64,000 bases of DNA from Isoptericola jiangsuensis (GCF_002563715.1 NZ_PDJJ01000001.1:2666001-2730000); one strand, 5' to 3'; numbered from the stretch's first letter, positions 33,071-42,195 are shown. Notes: generated by a model from the sequence alone, not told the origin. Made by a program: numbers and translations.

Positions 33071-34638
33071 CAGGCGACCTCCCCTGCGCGGGGGGAGCCG
33101 GGGGCGGAGGCGATGTACCCAGTCAGGTCGAACCCGTGCCGTTCCAGGCGGCGCAGCTCGTCGGGCAGGGTTCCCGGCAAGGCCGGTCCGCTGTCGGGGT
33201 TGGGGGCGTAGACCCGAGTGGTCGCGTAGCCCTTGGCTTCCTCGCCCGGCGTGACGTGGAGGATCTCGGACACCCAGCGGGTGCGGTGCCACTGGTCCGG
33301 CCCGCTCTGGGTCGTCTCGAGGTGGACCTGAACGATGAGGTCGATCGCGTCGGCGAGCTTGGCCGTGACGACGTCCTTCGCCTGCCCGGCCTCCATCCCG
33401 CACGTGACGAGCTTGCGGATCGCGGCCTCGCCGTCGGCGGCGTGCGTCGTGGAGATCGACCCGGCGCCGGACTCCATCGCCTTGAGCATCGCCCAGACCT
33501 CCGCACCGCGGACCTCGCCGACGATCTGGCGGGACAGCGCCATGCGGAACGAGTCGTAGAGCGCCTCGTCGAGGGTGTACTCCCCCGCACGCCTGCCGTC
33601 CGGGCCGACCTCCCCGGAGCCTGGGCGAGCCTCGAACGGGACGACGATCGGGTGGACGTCCTTGAGCTCGTGCAGGTGCAGTTCGTACTCGGTCTCGAAG
33701 GTGCCGAGCTTCTCGTGCGGCGGGATCTCGGCGCACAGGGCACGGACCATCGTCGTCTTGCCCGCGCCCTGCGGTCCGGCGACGACGATCGACAGTCCCG
33801 CCTTGACCGCCGCCGACAGCAGGGACGCCTGCACCGGGGTGAGCATGTCGCGTTCGACGAGGTCGGTGAGCGTGACCCGCACGAGGCGGTGGCGACGGAT
33901 GACCACGACGGGAAAGGCGGTGATCCAGGCGGCCGCGGCCAGGCGGGGACCGCCGTCGAGGCGCATGTGCATCGTCGGGGACGCCGTGGAGAACGACCTG
34001 GCGGTGGACTCCTGGCGGGCCGCGACGAACTGCAGGAACTCGAGCAGTTCGGAGTCGGAGTCGGCGACCGGCTCGACGCGCACGAGTTCACCGTCGGTCT
34101 TCTCCAGGAACACCGTGTCGGCGCCGGTGATGATGATGTTCTCCACCGAGTCGTCGTCCACGTAGGGCTGCAACCGTCCGAGGCCAAACAGGGCGTGGTA
34201 GACCGCCTCGGCCAGCCGGGACTGGACCTCCATGGTCCACGCGGGCTCGCCGTCGTGGATCCGGTCAGCCGCGGTGGTCGCGAGCAGTTCGTGGATGATC
34301 GCCCGACCGCGCTCCCGCTCAGCCACGACGTCCTGACCGCGCTCGTCCCCCAGCGACGCCATCAGAAGGTCCGACGCCTGAGTGCGCAGCTCGGCGACGA
34401 GCTGCCAGTCGAGAGTCCCCGACCTCGACGCGCCGCTGCCTGCGCGTGGCTCGGCTGCCTCATCCGACGTCGGGACGTCGTCGAGCGCCGCCGACTGCGG
34501 CGCGCGGAGGCGCCCGGCGAGTGCATGCGCCGACGGCGCGGTCGACACGTCGATGGTGTCGCTCGACGGGGCGCCGAAGATCGGCAGGTTCGTCGGGTCT
34601 CCCGCGTCGGACGCCGCACGATCGAGGAACTCGTTCAT
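33070..34638 (-). CDS. tadA: TadA/CpaF-type pilus assembly ATPase
   Basis: 522 residues. The C-terminal two-thirds is a type II/IV secretion ATPase of the CpaF branch: VENIIITGADTVFLEK, then Walker A GPQGAGKTTM with Lys 294, the Asp-box region ETEYELHLHEL, the Walker B region RQIVGEVRGAEVWAML and the His-box-like SISTTHA. The N-terminal 130 residues are low-complexity and charged. It powers pilus extension in the cytoplasm. ATG 34638 has GGGGAG upstream and overlaps the TadZ stop (ATGA). It could also serve as a VirB11-like ATPase for the T4SS in this element, since no separate VirB11 is seen. Confidence 0.92.
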   Translation of the reverse strand: MNEFLDRAASDAGDPTNLPIFGAPSSDTIDVSTAPSAHALAGRLRAPQSAALDDVPTSDEAAEPRAGSGASRSGTLDWQLVAELRTQASDLLMASLGDERGQDVVAERERGRAIIHELLATTAADRIHDGEPAWTMEVQSRLAEAVYHALFGLGRLQPYVDDDSVENIIITGADTVFLEKTDGELVRVEPVADSDSELLEFLQFVAARQESTARSFSTASPTMHMRLDGGPRLAAAAWITAFPVVVIRRHRLVRVTLTDLVERDMLTPVQASLLSAAVKAGLSIVVAGPQGAGKTTMVRALCAEIPPHEKLGTFETEYELHLHELKDVHPIVVPFEARPGSGEVGPDGRRAGEYTLDEALYDSFRMALSRQIVGEVRGAEVWAMLKAMESGAGSISTTHAADGEAAIRKLVTCGMEAGQAKDVVTAKLADAIDLIVQVHLETTQSGPDQWHRTRWVSEILHVTPGEEAKGYATTRVYAPNPDSGPALPGTLPDELRRLERHGFDLTGYIASAPGSPRAGEVA

Positions 34639-35430
34639 GACCAGCTCCCCTCGACGGCCAGACCGAGGTCGGTCCGGACCGCTGTGAGTGCGGAACCGAT
34701 CCCTTGCACGGCGGCGCGCAGCGACTTGGCCAGCGCGCCAGTCTGGAACTTGCGACCAGGGGTGGCGCCGTCGGAGTAGACGGACGCCGCCTCGGCGTCC
34801 CACGCCAACGACGCGGTCACCGGGACACCGAGCACCTTGGCGGCCTCACGTTCGCCGTACGGGCGACCCGGTCCGACGACGAGTGCCCCGAGGCTGGCGC
34901 CCGCACCGGATCGCTCGAACCAGTCGCGCACCGTCGGTGCCCACGACGACGCTCCGACGAGCGCCGGCAGGGTCGACCTGGTGACCAGCAGCGCGAGGTC
35001 GGAGCCGGTGAGCAGCGGGGTGGGGGCGCCGTCCAGTCCGAGACGACCGGCGTCGACGATGACGTCCTGCCCGTTGCCTTCCAGCGCCTTGAGGGCGGCA
35101 GCCAGCGGCTCCCACAAGGGGCCGAGTACCTGGGATTGCAGGTGGTTCAGCGGGCCAGCCAACACCTGGACACGAGACTCGGGCAGGGTGAAGACCGACT
35201 TCGGTAGGTCGTCGACCAGGGTGCCGGCCCTCAGGGAGACGGCGAGGTCCGACGACGGTGCGCGTCGTGGGCAGCTCACCGCCGCGCAGGTAGCCGGCAG
35301 GGATGGCGCGCGACCCGGTCGGGTCGGCGTCGACGAGGACGACCGGTCGTGGCCAGGCGAGGGCGAGACCGAGCGCCGACGTCGTGACGCCCGGTGAGCC
35401 GTTGGCCGACGTGAGCGCGATCATCGCCAT
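34635..35430 (-). pseudogene. tadZ: TadZ/CpaE-like ATPase gene with a one-base frameshift
   Basis: The first part (35430 down to about 35250) reads MIALTSANGSPGVTTSALGL, then PVVLVDADPTGSRAIPAGYL, a MinD/CpaE-type ATPase whose P-loop lacks the usual lysine. The reading frame then turns into R/P-rich nonsense. The next frame, from about 35249 to 34635, continues DLAVSLRAGTLVDDLPKSVF, LAGPLNHLQSQVLGPLWEPL and VIVDAGRLGL as expected. Removing one G from GTCGTCGGACCTC at about 35249-35251 joins them into TRTVVDLAVSLRAG. So this is a single frameshift, real or a sequencing error. It overlaps the TadA start (ATGA). Confidence 0.8.
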
Positions 35431-35433
35431 GGC

Positions 35434-36129
35434 TCACTCCTCGGTGTCCGGCTCGTCGAGGACGACGGCGACCAGACCCGCGGTGGCCCGGTCGGCGACG
35501 AGCGGGGCGTCGTCGTGAGCGACCTGGACGTTGAGGATCGTGTTGCCTGACGCGTCGTCGGTCGCGGCGCCGACCACCTCGGCATCGACGGTCTGCGGCG
35601 GTGAGCTCGGCGACGTCCCGGCACCGGGCACCTGTCCTGAGGTCAGTACGACTCTGATCCGGTCACCCACGCGGACCTGATCAGCAGGCAGCGCGGAGGC
35701 GGTGAGGTTCAGGCCGACGACCGTCATCCCGACGGATGGCAGGGCGACCTCGGTGATCTGTTCGGCGGTGACGACGCCGCCGGCGACGAGGTCGAGCGCG
35801 GCACGCTTGCCGGCCACCGCGTCGAGCTCCGATGCGGGCAGCGGGTGCAGGGCGGGGTCGACCGTCATGGGAACGCTCATGAGGTCGGCCGCTTCGATGA
35901 CGTCCCCGCGTTCGACCGTCGCTCGCACGGCAAGGACGTCGCGCGCGTCCGAGGCCCCCTGGTACGCCCACACGGAAACCAGCGCACCCAGCGCGACGGC
36001 AGCCACCGAAGCGACGACGAGAAGCGGTCGCCGCTGGAACCTTGGTGGCGGAGCGATCCGGTCAGACCCAGGCGCGTTGGCAGCGTCCGTCTGCGACTCG
36101 GCAGAGCGAGGACGTGTCGTGGCCGTCAT
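35434..36129 (-). CDS. SAF-domain protein (CpaB/RcpC-like)
   Basis: 231 residues. A cytoplasmic proline-rich N-terminus, one membrane helix (PLLVVASVAAVALGALVSVW), then a SAF domain (VLAVRATVERGDVIEAADLM ... VVTAEQITEVALPSVGMTVV) and a beta-rich C-terminal part. Proteins of this type (CpaB/RcpC) help assemble Flp pili at the cell envelope. ATG 36129 has AGGAG eight bases upstream and overlaps the previous stop (ATGA). It is placed directly before TadZ, as in many actinobacterial Tad loci. Confidence 0.85.
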   Translation of the reverse strand: MTATTRPRSAESQTDAANAPGSDRIAPPPRFQRRPLLVVASVAAVALGALVSVWAYQGASDARDVLAVRATVERGDVIEAADLMSVPMTVDPALHPLPASELDAVAGKRAALDLVAGGVVTAEQITEVALPSVGMTVVGLNLTASALPADQVRVGDRIRVVLTSGQVPGAGTSPSSPPQTVDAEVVGAATDDASGNTILNVQVAHDDAPLVADRATAGLVAVVLDEPDTEE

Positions 36130-36419
36130 GCCTGGGCTCCTCTGTGATCGAGGCAACGGTCGACCATGCGTGAGGTGGACCCTAACCCGATGTGATCTGC
36201 AGCACATGTGGAGCGATCTGGGCGCTCGCTCGATGGAGTCCCCGCGACGCGCTGCCGCAAGGCGACTCGGACGGCGGGCGATGCGTTCGCCACGACGCGG
36301 CGGATTCGGCCCGCTGCGTGTTCGTCGAGGGGCGCGGCCGCGAACGGGCTGAGCTCCCCGCGCAGGTCGCACTCGGCGTGAGAGATCGACTCGAGCTGAT
36401 CGGCCAGGCTGACGGTCAT
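36126..36419 (-). CDS. Small hypothetical protein of the Tad/VirD4 operon
   Basis: 97 residues, soluble, helical, with LADQLESISHAECDLRGELS and a basic middle part (AAGRIRRVVANASPAVRVAL). No known domain. It is supported mainly by perfect ATGA overlaps at both ends (start at 36419 with the upstream stop, stop with the SAF gene start). Function unknown. Confidence 0.55.
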   Translation of the reverse strand: MTVSLADQLESISHAECDLRGELSPFAAAPLDEHAAGRIRRVVANASPAVRVALRQRVAGTPSSERPDRSTCAADHIGLGSTSRMVDRCLDHRGAQA

Positions 36420-37168
36420 GCTGGACTCCCCCGTTCGGGACGCGGCCCTCGCGCTCCCCTGCTGGCGCGGTTCTGGACGGCCTGCTGGTGATCGGGGGCA
36501 GCGATCTCGGCGCCCGACTCGTCCACCTCCGGCCAGGACCACCGCTGCCAGGTGAACCCGCCGGGCGGGTCCTCGAGCGGGATCTCGCCACCCGGCCAGT
36601 AGTCGGCCAGGTAGTAGCCGCGCCGCTCCGAGACCCGGCTCGCGGCTTCGGCGATGGGTTCGGTGTGCTGGTACTCGCAGCCCCGCGCCCGCCATTCGGC
36701 GCCGAGCCGGGTGCGGGTCGCGGCAAGTTGGTTGAGCCAGCGCACCGGTTCAGCGAGGTTCGCTCCCGCGTCGTGCGCGAGGCGGTGGTACCGCTCCAGG
36801 GCCCAGAGTTCCTGGACGACCGGAGGGTGGAGGATCCAGCACGGGGTGATGACCTCACCCAGCGCGAAGGTGGCGCACAGCCACTCCACGAACCTGTCGA
36901 GGCGCTGCATCGCCGCCGCGATCGTGGACGGGTCCGCGTCCATCCACGAGAACACGCCAGGGTCGACGGTGATCGGGTACGACGCATCGACGCGCTTCCA
37001 GGCGTCGCACTTGGCCTTCGCGAACGCCCCCAGGCCGCCGGACTTGCTGGCCGGGTCGTTGGCAGGAGGCCCGCCGTCTCCGTGCGACACCTGCGGCGGC
37101 CGGCTCCGCCCGGGACCTCTCATGCCGAGGTCGGGTCCCCACGCCTGCTCGCTGCCGTCGTAGCCCAT
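36416..37168 (-). CDS. Hypothetical protein after the VirD4 gene
   Basis: 250 residues, soluble, tryptophan-rich. The core contains a helical domain (FVEWLCATFALGEVITPCW, LWALERYHRLAHDAGANLAE, RWLNQLAATRTRLGAEW). The N-terminal 40 and C-terminal 40 residues look disordered. No family recognised; I recall similar proteins beside coupling ATPases in actinobacterial ICEs, which would fit a substrate adaptor, but that is inference. It starts four bases after the VirD4 stop and its stop overlaps the next start (ATGA). Confidence 0.65.
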   Translation of the reverse strand: MGYDGSEQAWGPDLGMRGPGRSRPPQVSHGDGGPPANDPASKSGGLGAFAKAKCDAWKRVDASYPITVDPGVFSWMDADPSTIAAAMQRLDRFVEWLCATFALGEVITPCWILHPPVVQELWALERYHRLAHDAGANLAEPVRWLNQLAATRTRLGAEWRARGCEYQHTEPIAEAASRVSERRGYYLADYWPGGEIPLEDPPGGFTWQRWSWPEVDESGAEIAAPDHQQAVQNRASRGARGPRPERGSPA

Positions 37169-37171
37169 CAG

Positions 37172-39172
37172 TCACCTTCCCCGGGACCGCGGGAAGTGGA
37201 GTCCCGGCAGGTCAGATGCCCGGGGTGGCGTCGCCATGCCCCGATGCTCGGCGTACCAGGCCTGGCAGTGCGCGACGTGATCCGCATGGGGTCCGCGCCA
37301 GTACGGGATGAGGTCGACGAGCATCGGACGCATCGAGGATTCGATGACGAGGGCGTGGCCCTTCGGCAGGCGGCGCATCTCACCCGGCTCGACCGTCGCC
37401 TGCTGGGACGACTGTGTCTGCCACGACCGGGAAAACGGCTCACGAAGGCTGTACGAAGCGGACGTCGTGTGGCGATCCTCAGCCCCCAAGGTCTGGGCCA
37501 ACGCCGAGAGCAGTTCCGGCGCCTTGACGTTGGGAAGCAGCACGTTCAGGCAGTTGTTCCAGATCGTCTCCTCGACGTCCTCGCCGTAGGCCTCTTTACC
37601 CTGCGATCGCGACTGGAAGACCGCGACGAGCTGGATGCCCTCGCCGGACCCGGACGAGCTCATCCGTGCGGCGCCCGGCCAGGGGTGAATGTTCGCCAGC
37701 TCGTCGAGAACGAGGGTCAGGGGCGGGTCGAGGCGCCCACCGGGTGAGCGCTGGGCGCTCTCGTGGGCGACGTCGGTGACGTGGTCGAGGAACAGCGAGT
37801 AGAAGGTGCCGATGGTGCCCGCCGTTTCCGAGGTGGTCGAGGTGCCGGCCGAGATCAGGTAGCAGGTGCCGCCTTCCCGCAGGAATGCCTCGGTGTCAAA
37901 CGTTCCCGGCACGCGGCGGCCGGCGTCGTCGGTGAGGCGAACGGCCAGCCGTTCGCGCACGTGCGGGTCCATGAGCGGCACGAACGCGTTCTCGACGCCA
38001 AACCACTTGTTCGCCTTCATTCGCACCTCCTCGCCCATCACGTAGCGGATCGTCGTGTGCCAGTCGACCTGCTCGCCCGAGCCCGAGCAGTACTCAGGCA
38101 GGTGGGCGGCACGCTCAAGGACCTGCATGGCCTCCTTGCAGGCGTCCGGGCTCTTGGACCACCGGTAGACGTCACCGATCGTCCGTCCCGAGATCGCCGC
38201 CGCATACAGCAGCGCCATCACGATGCCGCCCGCGCTCGTCGCCCACACGGCGTTGTCCCCACCCAGCCCGGACGCCCCCACCAGAAGCTTGGCCCGCTTC
38301 ATCGCGATGCGCGGGACCTCGCACCCTTCCAGCGGACTCCAGCAGATCGTGTGCGGTCGCCCGCCCGACGCCTCGAGGTTGAACACCTCGACCGGGCCGC
38401 GCTCCGCCCGGCACGCCGCCGTTGCTTCGAGGTTATCGGTGCGTGTCGACGTCGACAGGCACGCACCCGGTGCGCCAAGAATGGCCGGGACGACCACACC
38501 GACACCCTTGCCCGACCGCGCCGGCCCGAGCACGTAGACCGGCCGTTCCAGGCTGACCCAGACTTCCTCGCCGTAGGTGTGCCCCAGGAGGAACGCGACG
38601 CTCTCGGGGTTGACGGTGCGGCTCGCAGCATGCGCCTCGGTGGTGAACGTCGGGCGGACGGTCTCAGCCGTCGCGACGAGGACTGCCGCACCCACCTGTT
38701 CGGCGACCTCTCGGCCGCGCGCGAGGCCCTCGCGGGCGAGCATCTGATGGCGCAGCCGGGCGCCCGAGCGTCGGTAGCCGAACCACCAGACCAACACGAC
38801 GAGCGTGACCGCGAGCCCGACGATGCCGAGTGGGACGATGATGGCGACGGTCCAGGGGCCGACGACGAACGACGCAATCACCCCGACACAGGTGTAGACG
38901 AGCCAGGCGATGCTGAACGTCTGGGCGACCTCCCCATCATTGAGCGCAGCCAGGCCACGGTAGGCACCGCCGTACCGCCGCAGCCACCACGCGAACCTCG
39001 TCGACCGGAGCCACTGCTCGACGCGCTCGAACCAGGCCGGGCGCTGCTCCGACTCCTCGGCGTTCGCTCCCGTGGAAACACCGTCTTCGGCTCTGCCAGA
39101 CAGCACGGCCGCGGCGCTGCCAAGCTTGTTGGCGCGGGCGTGACGCCGCAGAGCCTGTCGCTGGCTGGTCAC
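37172..39172 (-). CDS. VirD4/TraD-type coupling ATPase
   Basis: 666 residues. Two membrane helices (IAWLVYTCVGVIASFVVG and VAIIVPLGIVGLAVTLVV) precede a TraG/VirD4 ATPase domain: Walker A GPARSGKGVGVVVP with Lys 222, Walker B TLVLDELANIHPW with D490/E491, and SRSQGKEAYGEDVEETIW with NVLLPNVKAPELL further on. It couples the relaxosome to the secretion channel. The start GTG 39172 has GAGAGG upstream. It is the first gene of the 14-kb operon that also encodes the Tad machinery, and it lies 44 bases after the predicted transcription start from promoter element C. Confidence 0.92.
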   Translation of the reverse strand: MTSQRQALRRHARANKLGSAAAVLSGRAEDGVSTGANAEESEQRPAWFERVEQWLRSTRFAWWLRRYGGAYRGLAALNDGEVAQTFSIAWLVYTCVGVIASFVVGPWTVAIIVPLGIVGLAVTLVVLVWWFGYRRSGARLRHQMLAREGLARGREVAEQVGAAVLVATAETVRPTFTTEAHAASRTVNPESVAFLLGHTYGEEVWVSLERPVYVLGPARSGKGVGVVVPAILGAPGACLSTSTRTDNLEATAACRAERGPVEVFNLEASGGRPHTICWSPLEGCEVPRIAMKRAKLLVGASGLGGDNAVWATSAGGIVMALLYAAAISGRTIGDVYRWSKSPDACKEAMQVLERAAHLPEYCSGSGEQVDWHTTIRYVMGEEVRMKANKWFGVENAFVPLMDPHVRERLAVRLTDDAGRRVPGTFDTEAFLREGGTCYLISAGTSTTSETAGTIGTFYSLFLDHVTDVAHESAQRSPGGRLDPPLTLVLDELANIHPWPGAARMSSSGSGEGIQLVAVFQSRSQGKEAYGEDVEETIWNNCLNVLLPNVKAPELLSALAQTLGAEDRHTTSASYSLREPFSRSWQTQSSQQATVEPGEMRRLPKGHALVIESSMRPMLVDLIPYWRGPHADHVAHCQAWYAEHRGMATPPRASDLPGLHFPRSRGR

Positions 39173-39223
39173 GGTAAACCTCTCGACGGCGGAACGAGCC
39201 CGCCGACGCGGACTTCACCCCTC

Positions 39224-39261
39224 ACATCGCCACCGTGCGCACAACCCACTGACCGATATCG
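39224..39261 (-). promoter_or_regulatory. Transfer-regulon promoter element C
   Basis: On the minus strand CGATATCG (39261-39254) is followed after 25 bases by GATGT (39228-39224), with GAGGGGTGAAG just after. The predicted start is near 39216, giving a leader of about 44 bases to the VirD4 GTG. The sequence around the box resembles element D over about 55 bases (GGCGAxGTGAGxGxTGAAG). Confidence 0.65.
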
Positions 39262-39357
39262 CTGCGGAGTCGACTGCTCGTGGCAACGAGGTCGTCGAGG
39301 AACAGCCCCGCGAATGCCCTTCGCGATGTGAGGAAGCCAAGACTTGCGCGGGGCCCC

Positions 39358-39540
39358 TCATTGAGCTGTTGGACCCGCCCAAAGCCCGTGCCGGACCAGC
39401 TCTCGCGAGACCATCGACGCCGACCGTCCGATCGCCCGCGCGATCTGCCGCATGTCCCGGCGCGCCTTCACACCCGTGACGAGCTCCACCCTGTCCGAGA
39501 ACGACAGCACCAGCGATCCGGCCTCCAGCGCCCCAAGTCA
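39358..39540 (-). pseudogene. IS30-family transposase remnant
   Basis: A short minus-strand frame, about 60 residues ending at TGA 39358-39360, reads LEAGSLVLSFSDRVELVTGV, then KARRDMRQIARAIGRSASMV, then SRELVRHGLW. This is the N-terminal helix-turn-helix region of IS30-family transposases (S..R..I....GRS.S.VSRE..R). The catalytic part is missing and a stop lies directly upstream. The rest of the gap between the VirD4 promoter and 39746 contains no gene that I can support. Confidence 0.55.
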
Positions 39541-39746
39541 GACCCCTGCCGACCAGAAGCGTTGCCTGGACCGCAGGACAACATCTCGCCCTAGCTCGGG
39601 CTTTCATCACGGGTGCACAACCCCGGCCCGTGGAACCCGGCGCACGCAACGACCTGCGACGCCTTGTCACACCATGTCAAGGTCACCCTCGCCCGACGGC
39701 GAAACCGCCACCCGATCGCGATCACCAGACCGACGAAAAAATGAGG

Positions 39747-41186
39747 CTAAAACGGAGACTCTTGGGATTCAAGCTGCTCGTCGCCGCGGTCGACGGTTAG
39801 AGACACAACGTCGATCCCCGAAATTTCGTCGTCCTGCCATTCAGTTCGCACCGCGACTATCAATTCCCTGTCCTTGGATCTGAGCAGTTTTTTGAAGGCC
39901 CTAGACCGCGCTCCCGCGGTTCCGACAAATCCGCGTGAGATGAGCTGAGTGAACACGGTTCGGCTGACGTACTTGGCATTATCGAACGTGAGGCGAAAAC
40001 CTCCGCGCGGGCCCGCTCTGAAGGTGCTCTCTTCGATGGCGATGCGAAGCCAGTCTGCGGGAACATACATGCCTTTGAGCGTCTTGCCATCGAGCTTGCT
40101 GCCAGCGTCGCCTCGCACAAACTTGAACCAGAACGGCGTGCCGAACGCCCTCCAATCAGCTGCGCGCTTCACATCGTGGAGTCCGATTGGCATTAGCGCC
40201 AACTGCTTCTTGATCTCACCTTTGCGGACATACGCCCACTCGTTTTTTCCATGTGGACCAGCGGACTCGACCTTCTCGAGGCGCTTGTACTGGACGAACG
40301 TGAACGCATCATGCACTTGATCCCAGTAGAGAAGGTCCACACCGAGTTCGAGCTCGATCGGCTTCTTATTGACCGACATGACCATTAGACGATCTTCACC
40401 ATTCTTGCCGGTGAATACCGCAACGCTAGCCGCCCGCTGATTGCCGACCAACTTCCCGTCGAAACGCTGAAGGTCCAGAGGCAGCAATTCCTCTTCGAGA
40501 TCCTGCTCGTAGCCCGAGTTGAGAATGGTCTGTAGAAGAGTCTCGTCTTCCAATTCCGAAGGCGGGGACAAGAAGGCATCGGCCGGGAGTTCAATATTTG
40601 CCATCTGAGCAGCGAGCTCGACCGCATCCTTCGCTTCAACTCGAGATTGCTGAACCACTGCGGGGAACTCCCGCGCCCCCCCAAGTATTGAGGTGATCCA
40701 CTCAATGAGCCCTGGCTCGAGGGCCCCCAGGTACCTGACCAGGGCTTGCGCCGTCGCGGGCGGGAGGTGTCGTGCATGAAAGTCGGCCGGAACCTCACCG
40801 AGCTCGACAAGGGTCCCCTGTAGGTCGGCGACTGGTACAGGACCGGAGAGTTGAAAGATCGGCGTGAGTGTCGCTCTGACAAGCCCGCTCGCTATCCCTG
40901 CAATTCCTCGCACGAGACCGAGCGCCACCACTAGGTCCCCATCGCTAGCATCGTCATAGTCGTCGGAACCGCCTTGGACCGCGACGCAAATTGCACCCAC
41001 TGTTGGCGCCGCATTTTTGTCGAAGCCTTCCGTGATACGCGTCGCGCCCTGGTACCTAATCCGGTTCGCCCCCTTCGCCCTAAAAAGATGGAAGGGCGCG
41101 GTCGGGACGCGAGTCGAAGAAACAGCACCTGGCATGAGCACAGTTAAGCAGAGCGTCGTGATCCCGTCAGGGTTGTACCGAAGCAC
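39747..41186 (-). CDS. Unknown protein with possible (D)...QxK nuclease core
   Basis: 479 residues. The base composition is clearly less GC-rich than neighbours, so it looks acquired. The N-terminal third is alpha/beta with small hydrophobic helices; the middle has acidic helices (SGYEQDLEEELLPLDLQRFD). Residues 270-305 read VNKKPIELELGVDLLYWDQV, then HDAFTFVQYKRLE. The Asp284 ... Q299-x-K301 arrangement resembles a PD-(D/E)XK-type core with Gln in place of Glu. This suggests a restriction-like nuclease, but it is only a pattern-based inference. The start may be GTG 41186 or ATG 41135. It is flanked by IS30 and ISL3 remnants, a typical cargo setting. No family recognised. Confidence 0.55.
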   Translation of the reverse strand: MLRYNPDGITTLCLTVLMPGAVSSTRVPTAPFHLFRAKGANRIRYQGATRITEGFDKNAAPTVGAICVAVQGGSDDYDDASDGDLVVALGLVRGIAGIASGLVRATLTPIFQLSGPVPVADLQGTLVELGEVPADFHARHLPPATAQALVRYLGALEPGLIEWITSILGGAREFPAVVQQSRVEAKDAVELAAQMANIELPADAFLSPPSELEDETLLQTILNSGYEQDLEEELLPLDLQRFDGKLVGNQRAASVAVFTGKNGEDRLMVMSVNKKPIELELGVDLLYWDQVHDAFTFVQYKRLEKVESAGPHGKNEWAYVRKGEIKKQLALMPIGLHDVKRAADWRAFGTPFWFKFVRGDAGSKLDGKTLKGMYVPADWLRIAIEESTFRAGPRGGFRLTFDNAKYVSRTVFTQLISRGFVGTAGARSRAFKKLLRSKDRELIVAVRTEWQDDEISGIDVVSLTVDRGDEQLESQESPF

Positions 41187-41219
41187 CCGGCCATCGCGCG
41201 CGCATTAGGTGAGCCACCC

Positions 41220-42190
41220 TCGACGTGCCCGCTCGAACCGGCTCTTCGCCGATCCGGTGGGGATCACGGGGTGCGTCCTCCGCCGGGGAGGAGCATGCGG
41301 AGCCAGTAACTGTCGCGGTTGAGGTAGCCGCGTGCGAGGCGGCAGTGGAGCTCGATGATGCCGTTTGATGGTCTCGGTATCGCCGTTGTCCGCTCAGCCG
41401 GTGGTGAAGTGGGCCAGGAACGCCTGCCGCCAACGGCGCAGGGGCGAGAGGTGCGGTTTTCGGCCAGCGCTCTGCCCTCGGCCATGTCGCCCGGCCCGGG
41501 AGGCGGCGCGCAGGTCCTGGGCGCACTGGCGGGCGACGAACACCTCCTGGTCGCGGTCGTCGGCGTTGAGCGCGCGACCAGACGCTCTCGCTGCTTGGCG
41601 GTGAGGTTCTCGGCGCCCCCGCGCAAGATGGTCCGGATCCCCGAACAGCGGGTCGCTCTTGCGGCCGCGGCGCCCGGTGGTGTCCTGCTGGACCGCGGCG
41701 CACCTTCCACGACCTGGGAGCGGAGCTCGACGACGCGGAACGCGTCCAAGACCGTGGTTGCGTCGTCGAGCTGGTCGTCAATGGCGGACGTGCAGCCGCC
41801 GTACGGATCCAATGCCGTGACCCGCACGCCTCTGCGGAACTTCAGACCACGGGCGGTCAGCCGGTCGGTGTAGGCCTTCTTCGAACGGCCCGGTACCAGG
41901 TCCAACAGTCGGGCATGCACGCGCCGGCTCTCGTCGCGGCTCATGTCCACCGTCGCGGTCAGTTCCTTGGGACCCTTGCTTGGTGTTGCGACGCGGCACG
42001 CCATTCGCCTACGGAGATGGCGAGCGTGTTCGATCAGGACGACGCCAAGCGTGAAACCGCCAGACCGCCGGACCTCGCGCCCTGGCTTGGTTGGAAGGGC
42101 TTCTGGCGGGCCGAACGCCCGGCCCAGGACCTTGACCAGAGCGGGCAACGAAAGAACATGGCTCGCCTGTCAGCGGCTACTGCTTGGATC
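41220..42190 (-). mobile_element. Degenerate ISL3-family insertion sequence
   Basis: Minus-strand fragments in changing frames read as ISL3-family transposase: LVKVLGRAFGPPEALPTKPG, ELTATVDMSRDESRRVHARL, RGVRVTALDPYGG, IRTILRGGAENLTAKQRERL, and finally GIIELHCRLARGYLNRDSYW, then LRMLL. The order is that of a complete gene, but frameshifts break it at several points, so it is inactive. The left end, CTTCGCCGATCCGGTGGGGATCACG at about 41244-41268, nearly matches the end of the ISL3 remnant at 24.13 kb. The two copies point the same way and flank the Tad/VirD4 operon. Confidence 0.7.
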
Positions 42191-42195
42191 GCCAC

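Noticed and set aside
33136-34779. 547-residue plus-strand frame
   Set aside because: It is antisense to the TadA ATPase, whose motifs are clear; the composition is typical of high-GC antisense frames.
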